Counted from the first letter of the stretch, positions 26,754-34,305 are shown. The stretch: 64,000 bases of DNA from Enchytraeus crypticus (GCA_905160935.1 CAJHZI010000642.1:161501-225500), one strand, 5' to 3'. The notes: a model not told the origin generated them from the letters alone. Numbers and translations are program-made.

Positions 26754-29700
26754 CAGACTGCGTCAAAAAACGTGACCCCCTACAGAAAATTTTCTATAAC
26801 TTTGGTATCTGATGTCTCTTTATCATTACAATTTTAGCGATAATACATGATCCAATTCTACACATATGCAGAAAAATTCATGGAAATATATCTACCACAA
26901 TTCGAGTTACAGATCTTTATGCGCCATGCCCCTACCTCTTATAGGTACTCCAAGCAGTTTGGCACCGAATACTCCTGATTAGAGCCCTTCATTGATTCTT
27001 TGTTTTGGTAGTAGCAATCATGCGAACTGATGCGGCAGAAACCCCTAGTACTTCAGATATTTGACGTGTATTACGACTTGTTCCAGGCTCTCCTTCCTGA
27101 GAACCAATTAGTTCCTTAACAGCAGCAATATTAGCAGGTATTCTGGCATTTTGGACCAGCCACAGCCCGCCTTTCTATCAGTTGCTCTCTCTCCTCTAAC
27201 TTCTGAAAAATACTCTTAATAGTTGACAAGGACCATCCCATCAGCGGATAGGCTTGCTTTGTTCTTTTCACCCCGTAACCTTGCTCATGAAGTATTTGTA
27301 TCCGCAACTTATAGTGACTTATAGTGATAAACTGCTTAAAGAATCTTTAAGAGGTAGGGGCATGGCGCAAATTGATCTGTAACTCGAAATGTGGTGCATA
27401 TATTTCCATAAATTTTTCAGCATACATGTAGAATTGGACATCAATAAGGAGACATCATATAATAAATATATCATTAATAAGGAGACATCATATATCAAAG
27501 TTATAGAAAATTATGTAGGAAACCTATAAAAGGTTGGGGCGCAAAATGATCTCTAACTCGAATTTTGGTGCATATATATATATCTATCACTTTTTCAGCA
27601 TATATGTACAATTGGACCATGAATAATTGCTTAAATTTACATGATAAAGAGACATCAGATACAAGAGTTATAGAAAATTTTCTGTATATATACATGTATA
27701 TATACATATATATATATTTATATATTATATATTTAGCATCATTCAAACTGATAATGGTGTATTCTTAGGAATAACGTCTTATTAGGAATAACGTCTACAG
27801 AAATTCTTTCTCTAGAACATTGCTTTACATTGATCTTTTAATAAATAAATATGTATTAATATACATCAAGGACTCTTTGTACGTGGATGAAATGGTGAAG
27901 ATGGTGGAGTCTTGTAGAGGAACATCTTAGAGAAATCTTTGCTTTGAACCAGCCCTACGATGATCACATGACCTGACACGACACATGAGTGATTTAGCTA
28001 ATATTTAGTCTTTGGTTTTTTGCAGGTCGATGCATTTAATGCGCGTAAAAAGTTAAAAAAGCTGGTAAAGCTAATGTTAACGTCAGTTTTCTCATTCGAA
28101 AGCGATGTCAGTGACGGACGAGTCCAGAACTTGAACCACGCACATGCTGATCCGAGGTCGAGTATCTTACCGACATGTCGGTTAATACGAAAGGGAATAT
28201 TAGTAGTACTCTTGTTTGTAATACTCGTGTTTGTTGATGTTATACGCTTGTTGGTATCTGCAGAACTATATACGGGTACTGGATCTCATGCGGGATATAA
28301 TATTAGCTACAGACCTGGCTCAGCATCTGCGTAAAATAAAGGATATCGAAAGAATGGCGGACGGTATGAAACTCGAGCATTGTAGTAAAATAATTTCTTC
28401 AATAATATTCTGTTCTATATTCATTCGCATATACTTTATAAACTCATAGCAATTTACTGTGCTTTCAAAATATTACTGTTTTAAGCTGCCACTGTTTATT
28501 GGAGAATAGATTAGACCTATATTCTGTGTCCGTCTAAAGGAGACGACTAAGCTTGAGGCAACGACAATGATAAATCACATTAGAAGTCATTCATTTCTCA
28601 AAGGTTGTATTTAGGTTTGGTGGAGTCCTAAAATCCACATGTTCTCCGATGGAGTGCTCTTTATTGAGCGTGATAGAGACTTTTGCTGTTTATCTGATCA
28701 ACTGTTTGACTGGACTTCAGAGCAGAATAGAAAGATTTTATCATAAATAGTAATGTCATAATATTTTCCGATTTCAAAATGGTATAGTGCTGTTGGACTG
28801 TCATAGGGCTGTCAAGCATCTGATGAAATATTGAAGTTTAAGCTGCTACAGTGATATTGATACTATGAGACGGTTAATATTCTTCATTGTCTAGAATCTA
28901 TTGAATGCTTGTAAATAATTTGATTAATTGATTGACTAACAGATTGATAGATTTAGTAATTGATTCTTCTTGGGATTGAGTAGATTTAAAAGATGTAACG
29001 GGTGATTATTGCTTTTTTATTATTGTTATAGTCTGGGATTTATTTATTTTTGAAGAGACACTGTGCTTTATTGATTGATTGACTAGGTTGCTTTACCGAT
29101 TAATATGCGAATTGGTTGCTTTAGGCGGTTACAATAAGCAGAGGAAAGATCACAGATGTCTACTGCTTGGTTTATTAATGACAGCCTGTGACCTCTCTGA
29201 TCAGACAAAGAATTTTCGCAACTCAACAACCATAGCAGTGAGTAATCAGTATTTGATTTATTGATTTATTTTATTTATTTACGTGATAAATAAATCAAAA
29301 TAAACCCGTGTTGTGTCCAGGTTGCTGAAAAATAGACCAACCGTGGACTGCACGTATCGTAAAAGGTGACAAAGCTCTAACGTTCAAATCGACGTCAGTG
29401 CATTTGGTTGGTGAGCACCTAGATTCCAGAAATTTGTACAAAATTTTCTAATCCCGAACCTGGTTAAACTGGAATTCAAGGGAGGATGCTGGTGATTTGA
29501 TCTAGTTGTTAACCGTCAAGGTTTTTTCAGTAATCTATTTGGAATGCCTATAACATTGTGAAATTTTCAAAAAAATTAACATTTAGGAAGAAATGAGAAA
29601 GTGAAATTAAAAGATATTAAATGGAATTCACTATGAAGTTGCTTATCAACTATGGAAAATGAAATTGAGTTGACAATGTGCCACTAAACTGATTAAGCTC

Positions 29701-31670
29701 GAGGCTATTGTGTGGTAGAGATTATTAGTATAAAACAAAATTCTTCCTCGAGTTTCTCGTTTATATTGTTATGTTTTTTCTCATTTCTTTTCTCCTATGT
29801 AAACCATTAAGACATGACTATAAACTCCGATGTGATAAATGTATTAGATATACTCATGGATGATCATTTCGCCATAATGAGCGTTTTTGCTTAAACAAAC
29901 GCTGCCAAAGCGCTTTTATTCATCTTTTCGGTTACCCCTCAGTTGCGAGTTAAAAAGCTCATAGCTTCTATAATTCAATGAAAAGAGAATGAGCTCGTTT
30001 CTTCCTGTAATTGTTTGCCTTGGATTAACAATAGAATTGTGGATATTTTACGTAATTCTGAAAAGTTTGAGTATACTCTAACTGAGAAGAGTCTAAGTTA
30101 TCTTTAGGGTACTGTTAAAGCAGCTTAAACAAGCAATTGTGTTTTCTGATCCAGTGTTTGTTATGCTAAGATATTCATCAGCATCCTACCATCAGCAAAA
30201 CATTGAGGTGTTTTTATGTCGAAATCATATTCAGACGTTAAAGGTGTAGTTTTTAATTATTGTAGAGAAAATAGAATTTACAATTGTAATTACATTGTAA
30301 TTTAATTTTTAATTATTTTTAAATTACAATTTGTTGATGTGATTGTTGTGCTGTAGGAGAGAATCTACACAGAGTTTTTCTCTCAAGGAGATTTAGAGAG
30401 GAGAATAGGAAGAGATCCCATGGAGATGATGGACAGAGAAAAAGCTGTTATACCAGATCTCCAAGTCGTCTTTCTAGATACCATCGCTCTACCCGTCTAT
30501 AGGTATATCTCTCTCTTTCTCTCTCTCAATCTCTCTTTCTCTCTCTCTTAGATGTAGTACTTCTAGAAATGGATATATTTTCTATATTGTGCATGATATG
30601 TACTATGTAAAGTTATGCTGTATGTGCCAACATCTGTATTTCGCGCTTTTTAAAAAAAATCTGAAATTTGTCTCTGAGATTTGATATGGATATCACCATA
30701 TGTTTTAAGATAATCTGTTTGTGATGAGTTAATGTCAGATTAACCCTGAAAATAAACGTATTATTAAAACGGTGGCTTAATGTTCAACACCGGAGAGAGG
30801 ATGATATTAGGAATATCTCAGCAGTGTATTCCACTAAGAGCCGTTCTTAACAGCAAATCTCTATGAACGGCAGTGCTTGAAGGTACATTTTAGCATGCAC
30901 TTTTACTATGAAACATAATTGACTCTTTCGTGCCGTCAGGCTGTGGACAAAGCGGAAGTCAAGCTTGTAGTCAGTTTTATCTCTGAAGTCATGATAATAA
31001 CAGGTCAGCGTCGGATTTGAATCCTACAACCACTGAACAGCAATCAGAATCCTAACTGACATGCCACTAGTACCGTCGGGCGAGGAACTGGACTTTAAAT
31101 GATTATTGCTAATGTGGCTTTCCCCGTGTTGTGCTCGGGTGCGGTTGAACCGCTACAGAATAGGGCAACCGCAAACAATCTGCTGCGTGTATGTAAGAGG
31201 CGACTAAGGGCAGGAGCTGAGGATGGCCAGAGGGGACCCACTTCACCATGAAATATTTTCCCCCAGGATTAAATGGTAATTAATTCATATAACTGAGGAA
31301 GGCAACGGAAAACCACCTCAGAAGCCACACTTTTCCCAAGCTATAGGCTACATAAGGTTTGGATAAAGCATAGACTTTGTGAAGGGATTAACTTGTTGAT
31401 CCAAGGAGTGTTCTTATGGAGCGTGAAAGCAGACTTCGAATATGAATATGTACCTTGAACCTGCCACTTTGCATTGCACTGAAGAGAGAATGTGGTTTTA
31501 TTTCACTTAGGTTACTGAAGAAGCTGCTGCCAGAGACGGGAGAGGTTTTAGAAGCCGTGGAGAACAACAGAAAGATGTGGATACACACAAACAGCAGACT
31601 GATTGATCTCAACCTGCCCAGAGATATGAACATGTTCCATCATCTCGACAATCTACTAGATGTTGATTGA
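6554..31670 (+). CDS. PDE2A: PDE2A-type cyclic nucleotide phosphodiesterase gene, 24 exons, 5' end outside the window
   Basis: Dual-GAF phosphodiesterase; the family hydrolyses cAMP and cGMP and is stimulated by cGMP bound to GAF-B. Twenty-four exons join in phase to 978 codons plus TGA. In window residue numbers: 1-50 resemble the end of an N-terminal GAF-like region; 51-280 are a low-complexity insert; GAF-A about 285-430; GAF-B about 450-605, with the NKFDE set N576, K577, F583, D587, E588; linker helix 605-630; catalytic HD domain about 670-955. Catalytic residues seen: general-acid H710 and metal ligand H714 (YHNWQHAF), H750 and D751 (CHDIDH), D862 (CDLSDQTK), invariant glutamine Q913 (PDLQVVF). 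The order and spacing match vertebrate PDE2A as I know it. Odd points are the long insert before GAF-A and splice-site repeats in several introns. The first exons and start codon are not identified. Introns not listed separately hold only AT-rich sequence. Confidence 0.95.
7091..7150 (+). CDS. PDE2A: PDE2A exon B
   Basis: Acceptor cattttag, donor CAG|gtatgt, phase 0 at both ends, 20 codons (residues 19-38). [15 protein letters not shown] looks like the terminal helix of a GAF domain and aligns in place with the vertebrate N-terminal region just before GAF-A. Confidence 0.8.
7315..7450. repeat. (AG)n-rich tract
   Basis: Imperfect AG dinucleotides in the intron between exons B and C. Confidence 0.9.
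7620..7765 (+). mobile_element. tRNA-derived SINE, family B (first of a pair)
   Basis: TAGCTCAGTGTGCTGAGTAT looks like a tRNA A-box region and GGGATCGATTCCCGG like a B-box; then GTCAGACATTCACTGGACC, shared with the next copy. Confidence 0.75.
7768..8003 (+). mobile_element. tRNA-derived SINE, family B
   Basis: AATGGTTAAGGGTGTAGAT, B-box GTGGGTTCGATTCCCAG, then the family body with GACATTCACTGGACTGG and an end near TTTCACTATAATGTG. The same body occurs inverted at 36.2 kb. Confidence 0.8.
8702..9437 (+). CDS. PDE2A: PDE2A exon C: large low-complexity insert
   Basis: Acceptor tgctctcag, donor GCG|gtatgt, 736 nt, open throughout in the frame set by its neighbours, ends phase 1. It starts [12 protein letters not shown], finishing the N-terminal helix, and then runs about 230 residues rich in Ser, Thr, Asn, Gly and Gln. 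A cysteine cluster ([14 protein letters not shown]) sits about 40 residues in. As I recall it, the vertebrate linker at this place is only about 25-40 residues, so this is an expansion. Function unknown. Confidence 0.85.
9490..10020. repeat. 33-bp minisatellite
   Basis: About 15 variable copies of a unit like ttgtcactactcagaagtac plus tttatccattgtg, starting some 50 nt after the exon C donor. Confidence 0.92.
10055..10745. repeat. 23-bp minisatellite, about 30 copies
   Basis: Very homogeneous unit ctgtcagtactttatccact plus gtg. It equals the preceding 33-bp unit minus 10 bp. All three plus frames are open, so long apparent ORFs arise that are not genes. Confidence 0.95.
11130..11212 (+). mobile_element. 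SINE family A, 5'-truncated
   Basis: Only the B-box half and the tail remain (TACAAATCCTAGGCTCGCC ... CGACGTTAACTTTAGC). Confidence 0.7.
11232..11450 (-). mobile_element. LINE 3' end with (TTA)n tail
   Basis: On the minus strand the sequence ends GACGTTAAACCTTTA followed by ATT/TTA repeats, identical in design to the end of the 43-44.6-kb LINE. Confidence 0.7.
11547..11599 (+). CDS. PDE2A: PDE2A exon D: start of GAF-A
   Basis: Acceptor tttttttacag, donor TAT|gtgagt; 2 nt complete the split codon, ends phase 0. Encodes residues 284-301, with [16 protein letters not shown], which is nearly identical to the vertebrate PDE2A helix leading into GAF-A. Confidence 0.93.
12200..12274 (+). CDS. PDE2A: PDE2A exon E: GAF-A
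   Basis: Acceptor gattaatatag, donor CAG|gtatta, 25 codons in phase 0 (residues 302-326). [17 protein letters not shown] matches the first GAF-A strands. A second possible acceptor inside it (12241-12245, tatag) would break the phase. Confidence 0.92.
12653..12694 (+). CDS. PDE2A: PDE2A exon F: GAF-A
   Basis: A 42-nt exon, acceptor ttctgtag, donor CCG|gtgagt, 14 codons ([14 protein letters not shown], residues 327-340), matching the strand before the GAF-A glycine loop. Confidence 0.92.
12826..13200 (+). mobile_element. decayed LINE C-terminal RT fragment
   Basis: Broken plus-strand reading [24 protein letters not shown] and [16 protein letters not shown] is typical of the end of a non-LTR reverse transcriptase ORF (the GH-I/L, GRPR..., W region). 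Stops and frameshifts throughout. Confidence 0.7.
13515..13583 (+). CDS. PDE2A: PDE2A exon G: GAF-A
   Basis: Acceptor tatttgtag, donor AAG|gtctgt, 23 codons (residues 341-363, [18 protein letters not shown]...). It sits where the family has LTGCLGQVVEDKKSIQL. Its 3' end has seeded degenerate repeats downstream. Confidence 0.88.
13560..14135. repeat. degenerate tandem copies of the exon G 3' edge
   Basis: Exon end cttgatcaacttgaaaag|gt recurs as atcttgatcaagttgaaaa (13612), atcttggtcaacttactaaa (13845), caacgtgataagatctgtaa (13943), caacttgataagatctgtaa (14033) and caacctgataagatttgtaa (14093). Confidence 0.65.
14277..14407 (+). CDS. PDE2A: PDE2A exon H: GAF-A core
   Basis: Acceptor ttgttacag, donor TAG|gtatat, 131 nt, ends phase 2 (residues 364-406). 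[20 protein letters not shown] is the typical GAF strand pair. N401-R402 occupy the NK position of an NKFDE-like set, with Lys replaced by Arg. Confidence 0.94.
15138..15200 (+). pseudogene. decayed duplicate of the 5' part of exon I
   Basis: aaatttgcagaaaaagacaa ... tattgttttacctatacacc parallels the exon I start (gtagATTTACAGAAGAAGAC ... CATTGTTTTACGTACACTGC). It keeps an AG acceptor but lacks the conserved residues. Confidence 0.7.
15276..15427 (+). CDS. PDE2A: PDE2A exon I: end of GAF-A and connecting helix
   Basis: Acceptor attgatgtag, donor CTAG|gtttgt, 152 nt (residues 407-457). [19 protein letters not shown] closes [22 protein letters not shown] is the connecting helix to GAF-B. A decayed copy of its 5' part lies about 135 nt upstream. 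Confidence 0.94.
16234..16297 (+). CDS. PDE2A: PDE2A exon J: start of GAF-B
   Basis: Acceptor gatatttcag, donor ACG|gtttga, 64 nt, phase 1 to phase 2. Encodes [20 protein letters not shown] (residues 458-478), the first helix of GAF-B. Confidence 0.93.
16941..17025 (+). CDS. PDE2A: PDE2A exon K: GAF-B
   Basis: Acceptor gattgtcag, donor GCT|gtaagt, 85 nt, ends phase 0. [20 protein letters not shown] (residues 480-499) is nearly identical to vertebrate PDE2A. Confidence 0.95.
17556..17613 (+). CDS. PDE2A: PDE2A exon L: GAF-B
   Basis: Acceptor ttgacag, donor ACAG|gtaggt, 58 nt, ends phase 1. [16 protein letters not shown] (residues 511-526) is the conserved GAF-B cyclic-nucleotide loop. Confidence 0.95.
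17637..17762 (-). mobile_element. LINE 3' tail with (GAT)n
   Basis: Same 3' end as 51.6 kb (ATTCGTATCCCGACCCTAAT, then the (GATGAT)n end, read on the minus strand). Sits 24 nt after the donor of exon L. Confidence 0.7.
18170..18360 (+). pseudogene. LINE reverse transcriptase fragment with YIDD box
   Basis: Frame reads [20 protein letters not shown], then [20 protein letters not shown]: the catalytic YxDD block followed by the N..KS.C..F segment of non-LTR RTs. Isolated fragment in the intron before exon M. Confidence 0.75.
18543..18624 (+). CDS. PDE2A: PDE2A exon M: GAF-B
   Basis: Acceptor ttgttaag, donor CCAG|gtcttt, 82 nt. [20 protein letters not shown] (residues 529-548) matches the family segment that lines the cGMP pocket. 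The following intron starts directly with a TTTGATCATCAT minisatellite. Confidence 0.95.
18625..19035. repeat. 12-bp TTTGATCATCAT minisatellite
   Basis: Imperfect copies beginning at the donor of exon M and interrupted by a SINE fragment. Confidence 0.92.
18671..18741 (-). mobile_element. SINE family A fragment inside a minisatellite
   Basis: Minus-strand tail half of the SINE, flanked on both sides by the TTTGATCATCAT repeat, so it was inserted into the array or amplified around it. Confidence 0.75.
19345..19580. repeat. (TA)n microsatellite
   Basis: Long interrupted TA tract ending at the SINE palindrome. Confidence 0.95.
19580..19738 (+). mobile_element. SINE family A with inverted 5' copy
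   Basis: A full SINE on the plus strand from about 19612 is preceded by an inverted copy of its first ~32 bp, forming a palindrome around ctggctggagccagtgg. Confidence 0.75.
19906..20056 (+). CDS. PDE2A: PDE2A exon N: GAF-B NKFDE
   Basis: Acceptor ggccatacag, donor CAC|gtatgt, 151 nt (residues 554-604). [20 protein letters not shown], then N576, K577, F583, D587, E588 form a full NKFDE signature, so GAF-B is predicted to bind cGMP. Its last ~45 bp plus donor are repeated twice in the intron. Confidence 0.96.
20012..20215. repeat. exon N 3' edge in three tandem copies
   Basis: The exon end ttctgctgcgtcagcatagt...cac|gtatgtgatctctcatag is followed by two copies about 67 bp apart (gtgatctctc at 20061, 20128, 20196). 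Confidence 0.85.
20595..20672 (+). CDS. PDE2A: PDE2A exon O: GAF-B to catalytic linker helix
   Basis: Acceptor cgttacag, donor AAG|gtatca, 26 codons (residues 605-630, [16 protein letters not shown]...). A 41-bp repeat carrying this exon's last bases and donor runs on for about 850 bp. Confidence 0.95.
20645..21520. repeat. 41-bp minisatellite made of the exon O 3' edge and its splice donor
   Basis: About 20 copies of catgatctatgatatgaag|gtatc... The first downstream copy is 42 bp, the rest 41. Later copies alternate gaagg/tta and gaatg/tca types, an 82-bp higher-order unit. Confidence 0.95.
21690..21775 (-). mobile_element. tRNA-like SINE head, unassigned family
   Basis: Minus strand shows GGTCATCGGTTCAAATCCCA with a plausible A-box upstream; lies in the intron after exon O. 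Confidence 0.45.
22169..22406 (-). mobile_element. LINE-tail-like repeat immediately upstream of exon P
   Basis: Shares GTCGGGATATGAATAGAC and a (CAT)n end with the 17.6- and 51.6-kb tails, and gtcgcc-tacgac and acccggacacgacacggg blocks with the other interspersed repeat. It ends in (ATA)n about 35 nt before the exon P acceptor. Confidence 0.65.
22442..22564 (+). CDS. PDE2A: PDE2A exon P: catalytic-domain N-terminus
   Basis: 41 codons (residues 631-671), [20 protein letters not shown]... FTFIPR, donor CTG|gtaaga. The acceptor (ttgttgtgaag) has a poor pyrimidine tract because a retroelement with an (ATA)n end lies 35 nt upstream. The position is fixed by phase and by family alignment. Confidence 0.88.
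23085..23205. repeat. exon Q acceptor and 5' edge in three tandem copies
   Basis: cttagcatgatgg occurs at 23091, 23142 and 23193 (51-bp period), each preceded by a ttgtag/ttgcag acceptor. Only the last continues as coding. Confidence 0.9.
23187..23380 (+). CDS. PDE2A: PDE2A exon Q: catalytic core, HNWQHA
   Basis: Acceptor ttgttgtag, donor GGA|gtatgt, 194 nt (residues 672-735). [16 protein letters not shown] carries general-acid His710 and metal ligand His714. Two decoy copies of the acceptor plus exon start lie 51 and 102 bp upstream. Confidence 0.97.
23947..24034 (+). CDS. PDE2A: PDE2A exon R: CHDIDH metal-binding motif
   Basis: Acceptor tgcatgtag, donor TCT|gtaagt, 88 nt (residues 736-765). 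[20 protein letters not shown] includes metal ligands His750 and Asp751. A long perfect hairpin begins 9 nt after the exon end. Confidence 0.97.
24044..24269. repeat. perfect 106-bp inverted repeat with 14-nt loop
   Basis: 24044-24149 is the exact reverse complement of 24164-24269. It starts at tttacgctttaattggttcc and the loop is gctagataatttat. It lies in the intron after exon R, 9 nt past the exon end. No terminal duplication or transposon end was recognised. A fold-back assembly or cloning artefact is possible. Confidence 0.92.
24967..25014 (+). CDS. PDE2A: PDE2A exon S: catalytic domain
   Basis: Acceptor ttgttcag, donor GAG|gtatga, 16 codons ([16 protein letters not shown]), nearly identical to vertebrate PDE2A. 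Its last 14 bp plus donor form the unit of the following 32-bp array. Confidence 0.96.
25001..25500. repeat. 32-bp minisatellite made of the exon S 3' edge and its splice donor
   Basis: About 15 copies of gttctgtactagag|gtatga plus tctagttataat; the first copy contains the real exon end. Confidence 0.95.
26423..26497 (+). CDS. PDE2A: PDE2A exon T: HHFAQT
   Basis: Acceptor tttctgtag, donor GAG|gtaaga, 25 codons ([19 protein letters not shown]...), residues 782-806 of the catalytic domain. Confidence 0.96.
26700..26750. repeat. (TA)n microsatellite
   Basis: Pure TA next to the left end of the Tc1/mariner-type element. Confidence 0.95.
26755..27700 (-). pseudogene. decayed Tc1/mariner-type element with duplicated right end
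   Basis: Starts acagactgcgtcaaaaaacg after a (TA)n tract, with a long inverted end (gttatagaaaattttctgta at about 27670). Between them the minus strand reads [39 protein letters not shown], and after a frameshift [19 protein letters not shown] and [19 protein letters not shown], which looks like the two-part helix-turn-helix N-terminus of a Tc1/mariner transposase. No DDE domain is seen. The right inverted end is present twice (27340-27510 and 27520-27690). Confidence 0.75.
28055..28178 (-). mobile_element. SINE family A in a PDE2A intron
   Basis: Near-complete minus-strand copy, 85 nt upstream of exon U. Tail, B-box complement and head are recognisable. Confidence 0.75.
28264..28363 (+). 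CDS. PDE2A: PDE2A exon U: catalytic domain
   Basis: Acceptor tatctgcag, donor GACG|gtatga, 100 nt, ends phase 1. [20 protein letters not shown] is a hallmark helix of the PDE catalytic fold. Confidence 0.96.
29125..29237 (+). CDS. PDE2A: PDE2A exon V: third metal ligand
   Basis: Acceptor ttgctttag, donor GCA|gtgagt, 113 nt (residues 840-877). [20 protein letters not shown] carries metal ligand Asp862. Confidence 0.96.
29290..29495 (+). mobile_element. LINE-tail-like repeat in the intron after exon V
   Basis: Inverse arrangement of the 22.2-kb copy: CGTGTTGTGTCCAGGTTGC, TTGGTTGGTGAGCACCTAG, TCCCGAACCTGGTTAAACTG. Confidence 0.6.
30357..30502 (+). CDS. PDE2A: PDE2A exon W: substrate pocket glutamine
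   Basis: Acceptor tgctgtag, donor ATAG|gtatat, 146 nt (residues 878-925). [20 protein letters not shown] includes the invariant purine-clamping Gln913. Confidence 0.96.
30985..31085 (-). mobile_element. tRNA-like SINE fragment
   Basis: Minus strand has GTAGGATTCAAATCCGACG, a B-box match, just upstream of a larger interspersed repeat. Confidence 0.4.
31125..31495 (+). mobile_element. interspersed repeat family D, most complete copy, next to the last PDE2A exon
   Basis: CCCCGTGTTGTGCTCGGGTG, TAAGAGGCGACTAAGGG, GAGGAAGGCAACGGAAAACC, AAGCTATAGGCTACATAAGG and an AG-rich end about 15 nt before the acceptor of exon X. Confidence 0.7.
31511..31670 (+). CDS. PDE2A: PDE2A exon X: C-terminus and stop
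   Basis: Acceptor atttcacttag; residues 926-978 then TGA at 31668-31670. It starts [19 protein letters not shown] and ends ...[10 protein letters not shown]. It is shorter than the vertebrate C-terminus. The last ~70 bp including the stop are present three times in tandem. Confidence 0.94.
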
Positions 31671-31815
31671 TTGATTGATCTCAAAGTACCCAGAGATATG
31701 AACATGTTCCATCATCTCGACAATCTACTAGATGTTGATTGATTGATTGATCTCAAAGTACCCAGAGATATGAACATGTTCCATCATCTCGACAATCTAC
31801 TAGATGTTGATTGAT
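31600..31815. repeat. 72-bp triplicate of the last coding bases of PDE2A
   Basis: gagatatgaacatgttccat ... ctactagatgttgattgatt is present three times (gatatg at 31623, 31695, 31767). The first is coding; the others are 3' UTR. Confidence 0.92.
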
Positions 31816-31860
31816 TGATTCATAAAAATATCAGCCTAATTGATTTTAATTATATCCATG

Positions 31861-31866
31861 AATAAA
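31861..31866 (+). promoter_or_regulatory. candidate polyadenylation signal of the PDE2A gene
   Basis: First AATAAA after the stop, about 190 nt downstream and just beyond the triplicated exon end. Position is plausible; use is not shown. Confidence 0.45.
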
Positions 31867-33074
31867 ACTTATGATATTTTAATTGTGTAGATCACATTAA
31901 TGTTTTTTGTGAGTTAAATTTAAATGTTAGAAACACGAATAGCTTATCTTCAAGATTTCAGGTGTAGCGGTGAACCGTTGTACCCCTAAAACCTGAACCA
32001 ACCTGTGGGTGGGTCAAACACATTGACCAACCGTGTTTGACCAACCGACTGACCCACCAATGGATCATCACTCAGATTTGATTCAGATTTGTACCGGATA
32101 TATCTATTGATTGATCATGGCATACAGGTCGTAATACCTTATTATGCAGAATGTTGTGGTGTTTTGAAAACATGTTTGATAAATCAGATTGAATTTTTAC
32201 TTATTGTTAAGTGAGTGGCTAGAGTTATATTAAATTGTAATTGATAGAAATGGCAGAATTCTTTATGGGAAGGTTTTAATCATTACGACCTGTTAATCCT
32301 GGTACTGGTCCATTTCAGTTCTTTCCACAAAGCGACATGACATAAACGATTGATTGATTGCGATCAGTCAAATTCAATTGATCGATTGATTCCATTGTTC
32401 CATATCTGTTAGTAGATTGAGTGTTTAGCTGTGTGTTTAACAACATCATTGTAACTTCGTATTGGTTCTACTTATATAACCAATGTAAATACATTTTATA
32501 TGCAATTATGAAGTACCCGATTGAGATTTGTGCTGGAGTTATCAAGGCTCTTGTACTGTAATTGTTGCCTATAGTGTAAATTTGCCTATAGTGTAAATTT
32601 AATAATGTTCAAACAAGACAAATGAAAGTATTAAAGAATACAAAGGTGTAACAACAGGATACAAACAAAACATGATTTAGCTACCCCTTCATGATTTTTT
32701 TCCGAGGCAATTAAGCCTGTTATGAACGTATTATTTTGTCATGCTTGTCTTGAAATTCTAGGGCTAACTGTTTTCAGCCTAAGCGACTCTCATTTGACGT
32801 TACTGATGGCTAATATGTATCACTTATTCGATGTTATTAAGTTACTTAATGATTTTTAAATAGATTTTACTTTGGTGATAATTCTTTCTACAAAGTTTAT
32901 TCTGTTAAATAAATGTGAAAATTAAACTTAAAATTCAATGATATTCTTTGACATTAAAAATTACTCTATTTGAATGTTTGGAAAAAATCCTACTTTCTGT
33001 TTCATTAATTAGATGCTATATGTTCATACCAATTCCAAGTTAACCACTTCATATGCTAAACTTTGTCTTTCCTG

Positions 33075-33345
33075 ACTCTCTCTCTCTCTCTCGTGTATAT
33101 TCCTATTAAAATATGATTTTTGCTTCATAAAGAGCATTCCATCGATTAACGAGTTAATCTCTTCACAAATGGCTAGGCTTATCCACACCTTAATGTGGCC
33201 TATAGCTGGGAATATGACCTCTGAGGTGGTTTTCAGTTGACTTCTTAAATTCTTACTCAGTTTTCAGTTCAGCCTCCCACGACACGTGCAATTTACGGTT
33301 AGTCTATTCCTCAGCGATCTGGACACAACACTGGAAAGCGTGAGC
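33075..33345 (-). mobile_element. interspersed repeat family D
   Basis: (CT)n edge, ATGTGGCCTATAGCTGGG and CACGACACGTGCAATTTACG on the plus strand; inverse of the 31.1-kb copy. Confidence 0.65.
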
Positions 33346-34029
33346 CTGTGAAATGGATATTGTTGCATCTGCTCTGTTAATTTGTTATTAAAGCGATTTG
33401 TTAGTCGTTATTCCTGGCTGTTTTTCTAAGATAAGAAGATTGGCTCATTCACAATGTAGCAATGCAATTTTCTGCAATGTTTTCACAACAAATGTACAAC
33501 TTCTATTGGTCGTCCTTTAAAAGAAGTTCTGCGTATGATATGATTAACTGATTGATATTAAAATGTACTTTGCTTTGATGCTGATCATAAAATTCTTATT
33601 ATGGTTCTTTAACTTATGAGAGCATTGAATTTTTGGGTATTTGTTGATATTAGTTTCAGTCTAAAGTTAGGCTAATTGATATTTCTAAATTGCACATCCT
33701 AACAATTTGTGAAGATATCTACTGAAGTTTGAGCGCATTGCATACATGGTTGGGCCGTAGCAAATATGGTTTCTATTTCAGTGATGTAAAGTAAAGTAGG
33801 AGTAGGCCTATATTAATCCAAATCTAGATAAACATATGAGATATACTGTTACGATTAATCATTTCTTTATAGTGCATTCATGTTTCGCGAAGAGGACGAA
33901 ATCATACGTCTCAGCTATCTATTATTCATCGTCCTCTGAGATGTAAATATTCATTATTCTGCCTCGACGACTTGAATACTGTGCGGTATATAATGCGGCT
34001 GATTTGAACCGTTATTTCACTTCATACTA

Positions 34030-34305
34030 CTACAGTGCACAGATAGACAGTTAATAAATGTGAAAATAAATAGAAAGAAAAGCTGAATAGGAAATATTAT
34101 AAGGGAGGGGGGGGGTTTGCTAAAGGATGTAATAGAAGGAAGAATGCAAGGGAAAAGAGTTAGAGGAAGACCAAGATATGGGATGTTGGATGATCTGATA
34201 ACAATTCATATATAGAGATGAAAAGGAAGGCTGAGGATAGAATTGGTTGGAAGAGTTATATGCCATGGACCTGCTGTTAGGCAGTGCACTAGAAGAAGAC
34301 TTCTA
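34030..34305 (+). mobile_element. decayed LINE C-terminal RT fragment
   Basis: Same family as 12.8-13.2 kb: (R)GKRVRGRPRYGMLDDL-like frame followed by the tatgccatggacctgctgtt end. Confidence 0.7.

Noticed and set aside
29820..30110. Possible decayed coding remnant
   Set aside because: Broken frames such as [16 protein letters not shown] suggest a transposon remnant, but no motif was clear enough to call.
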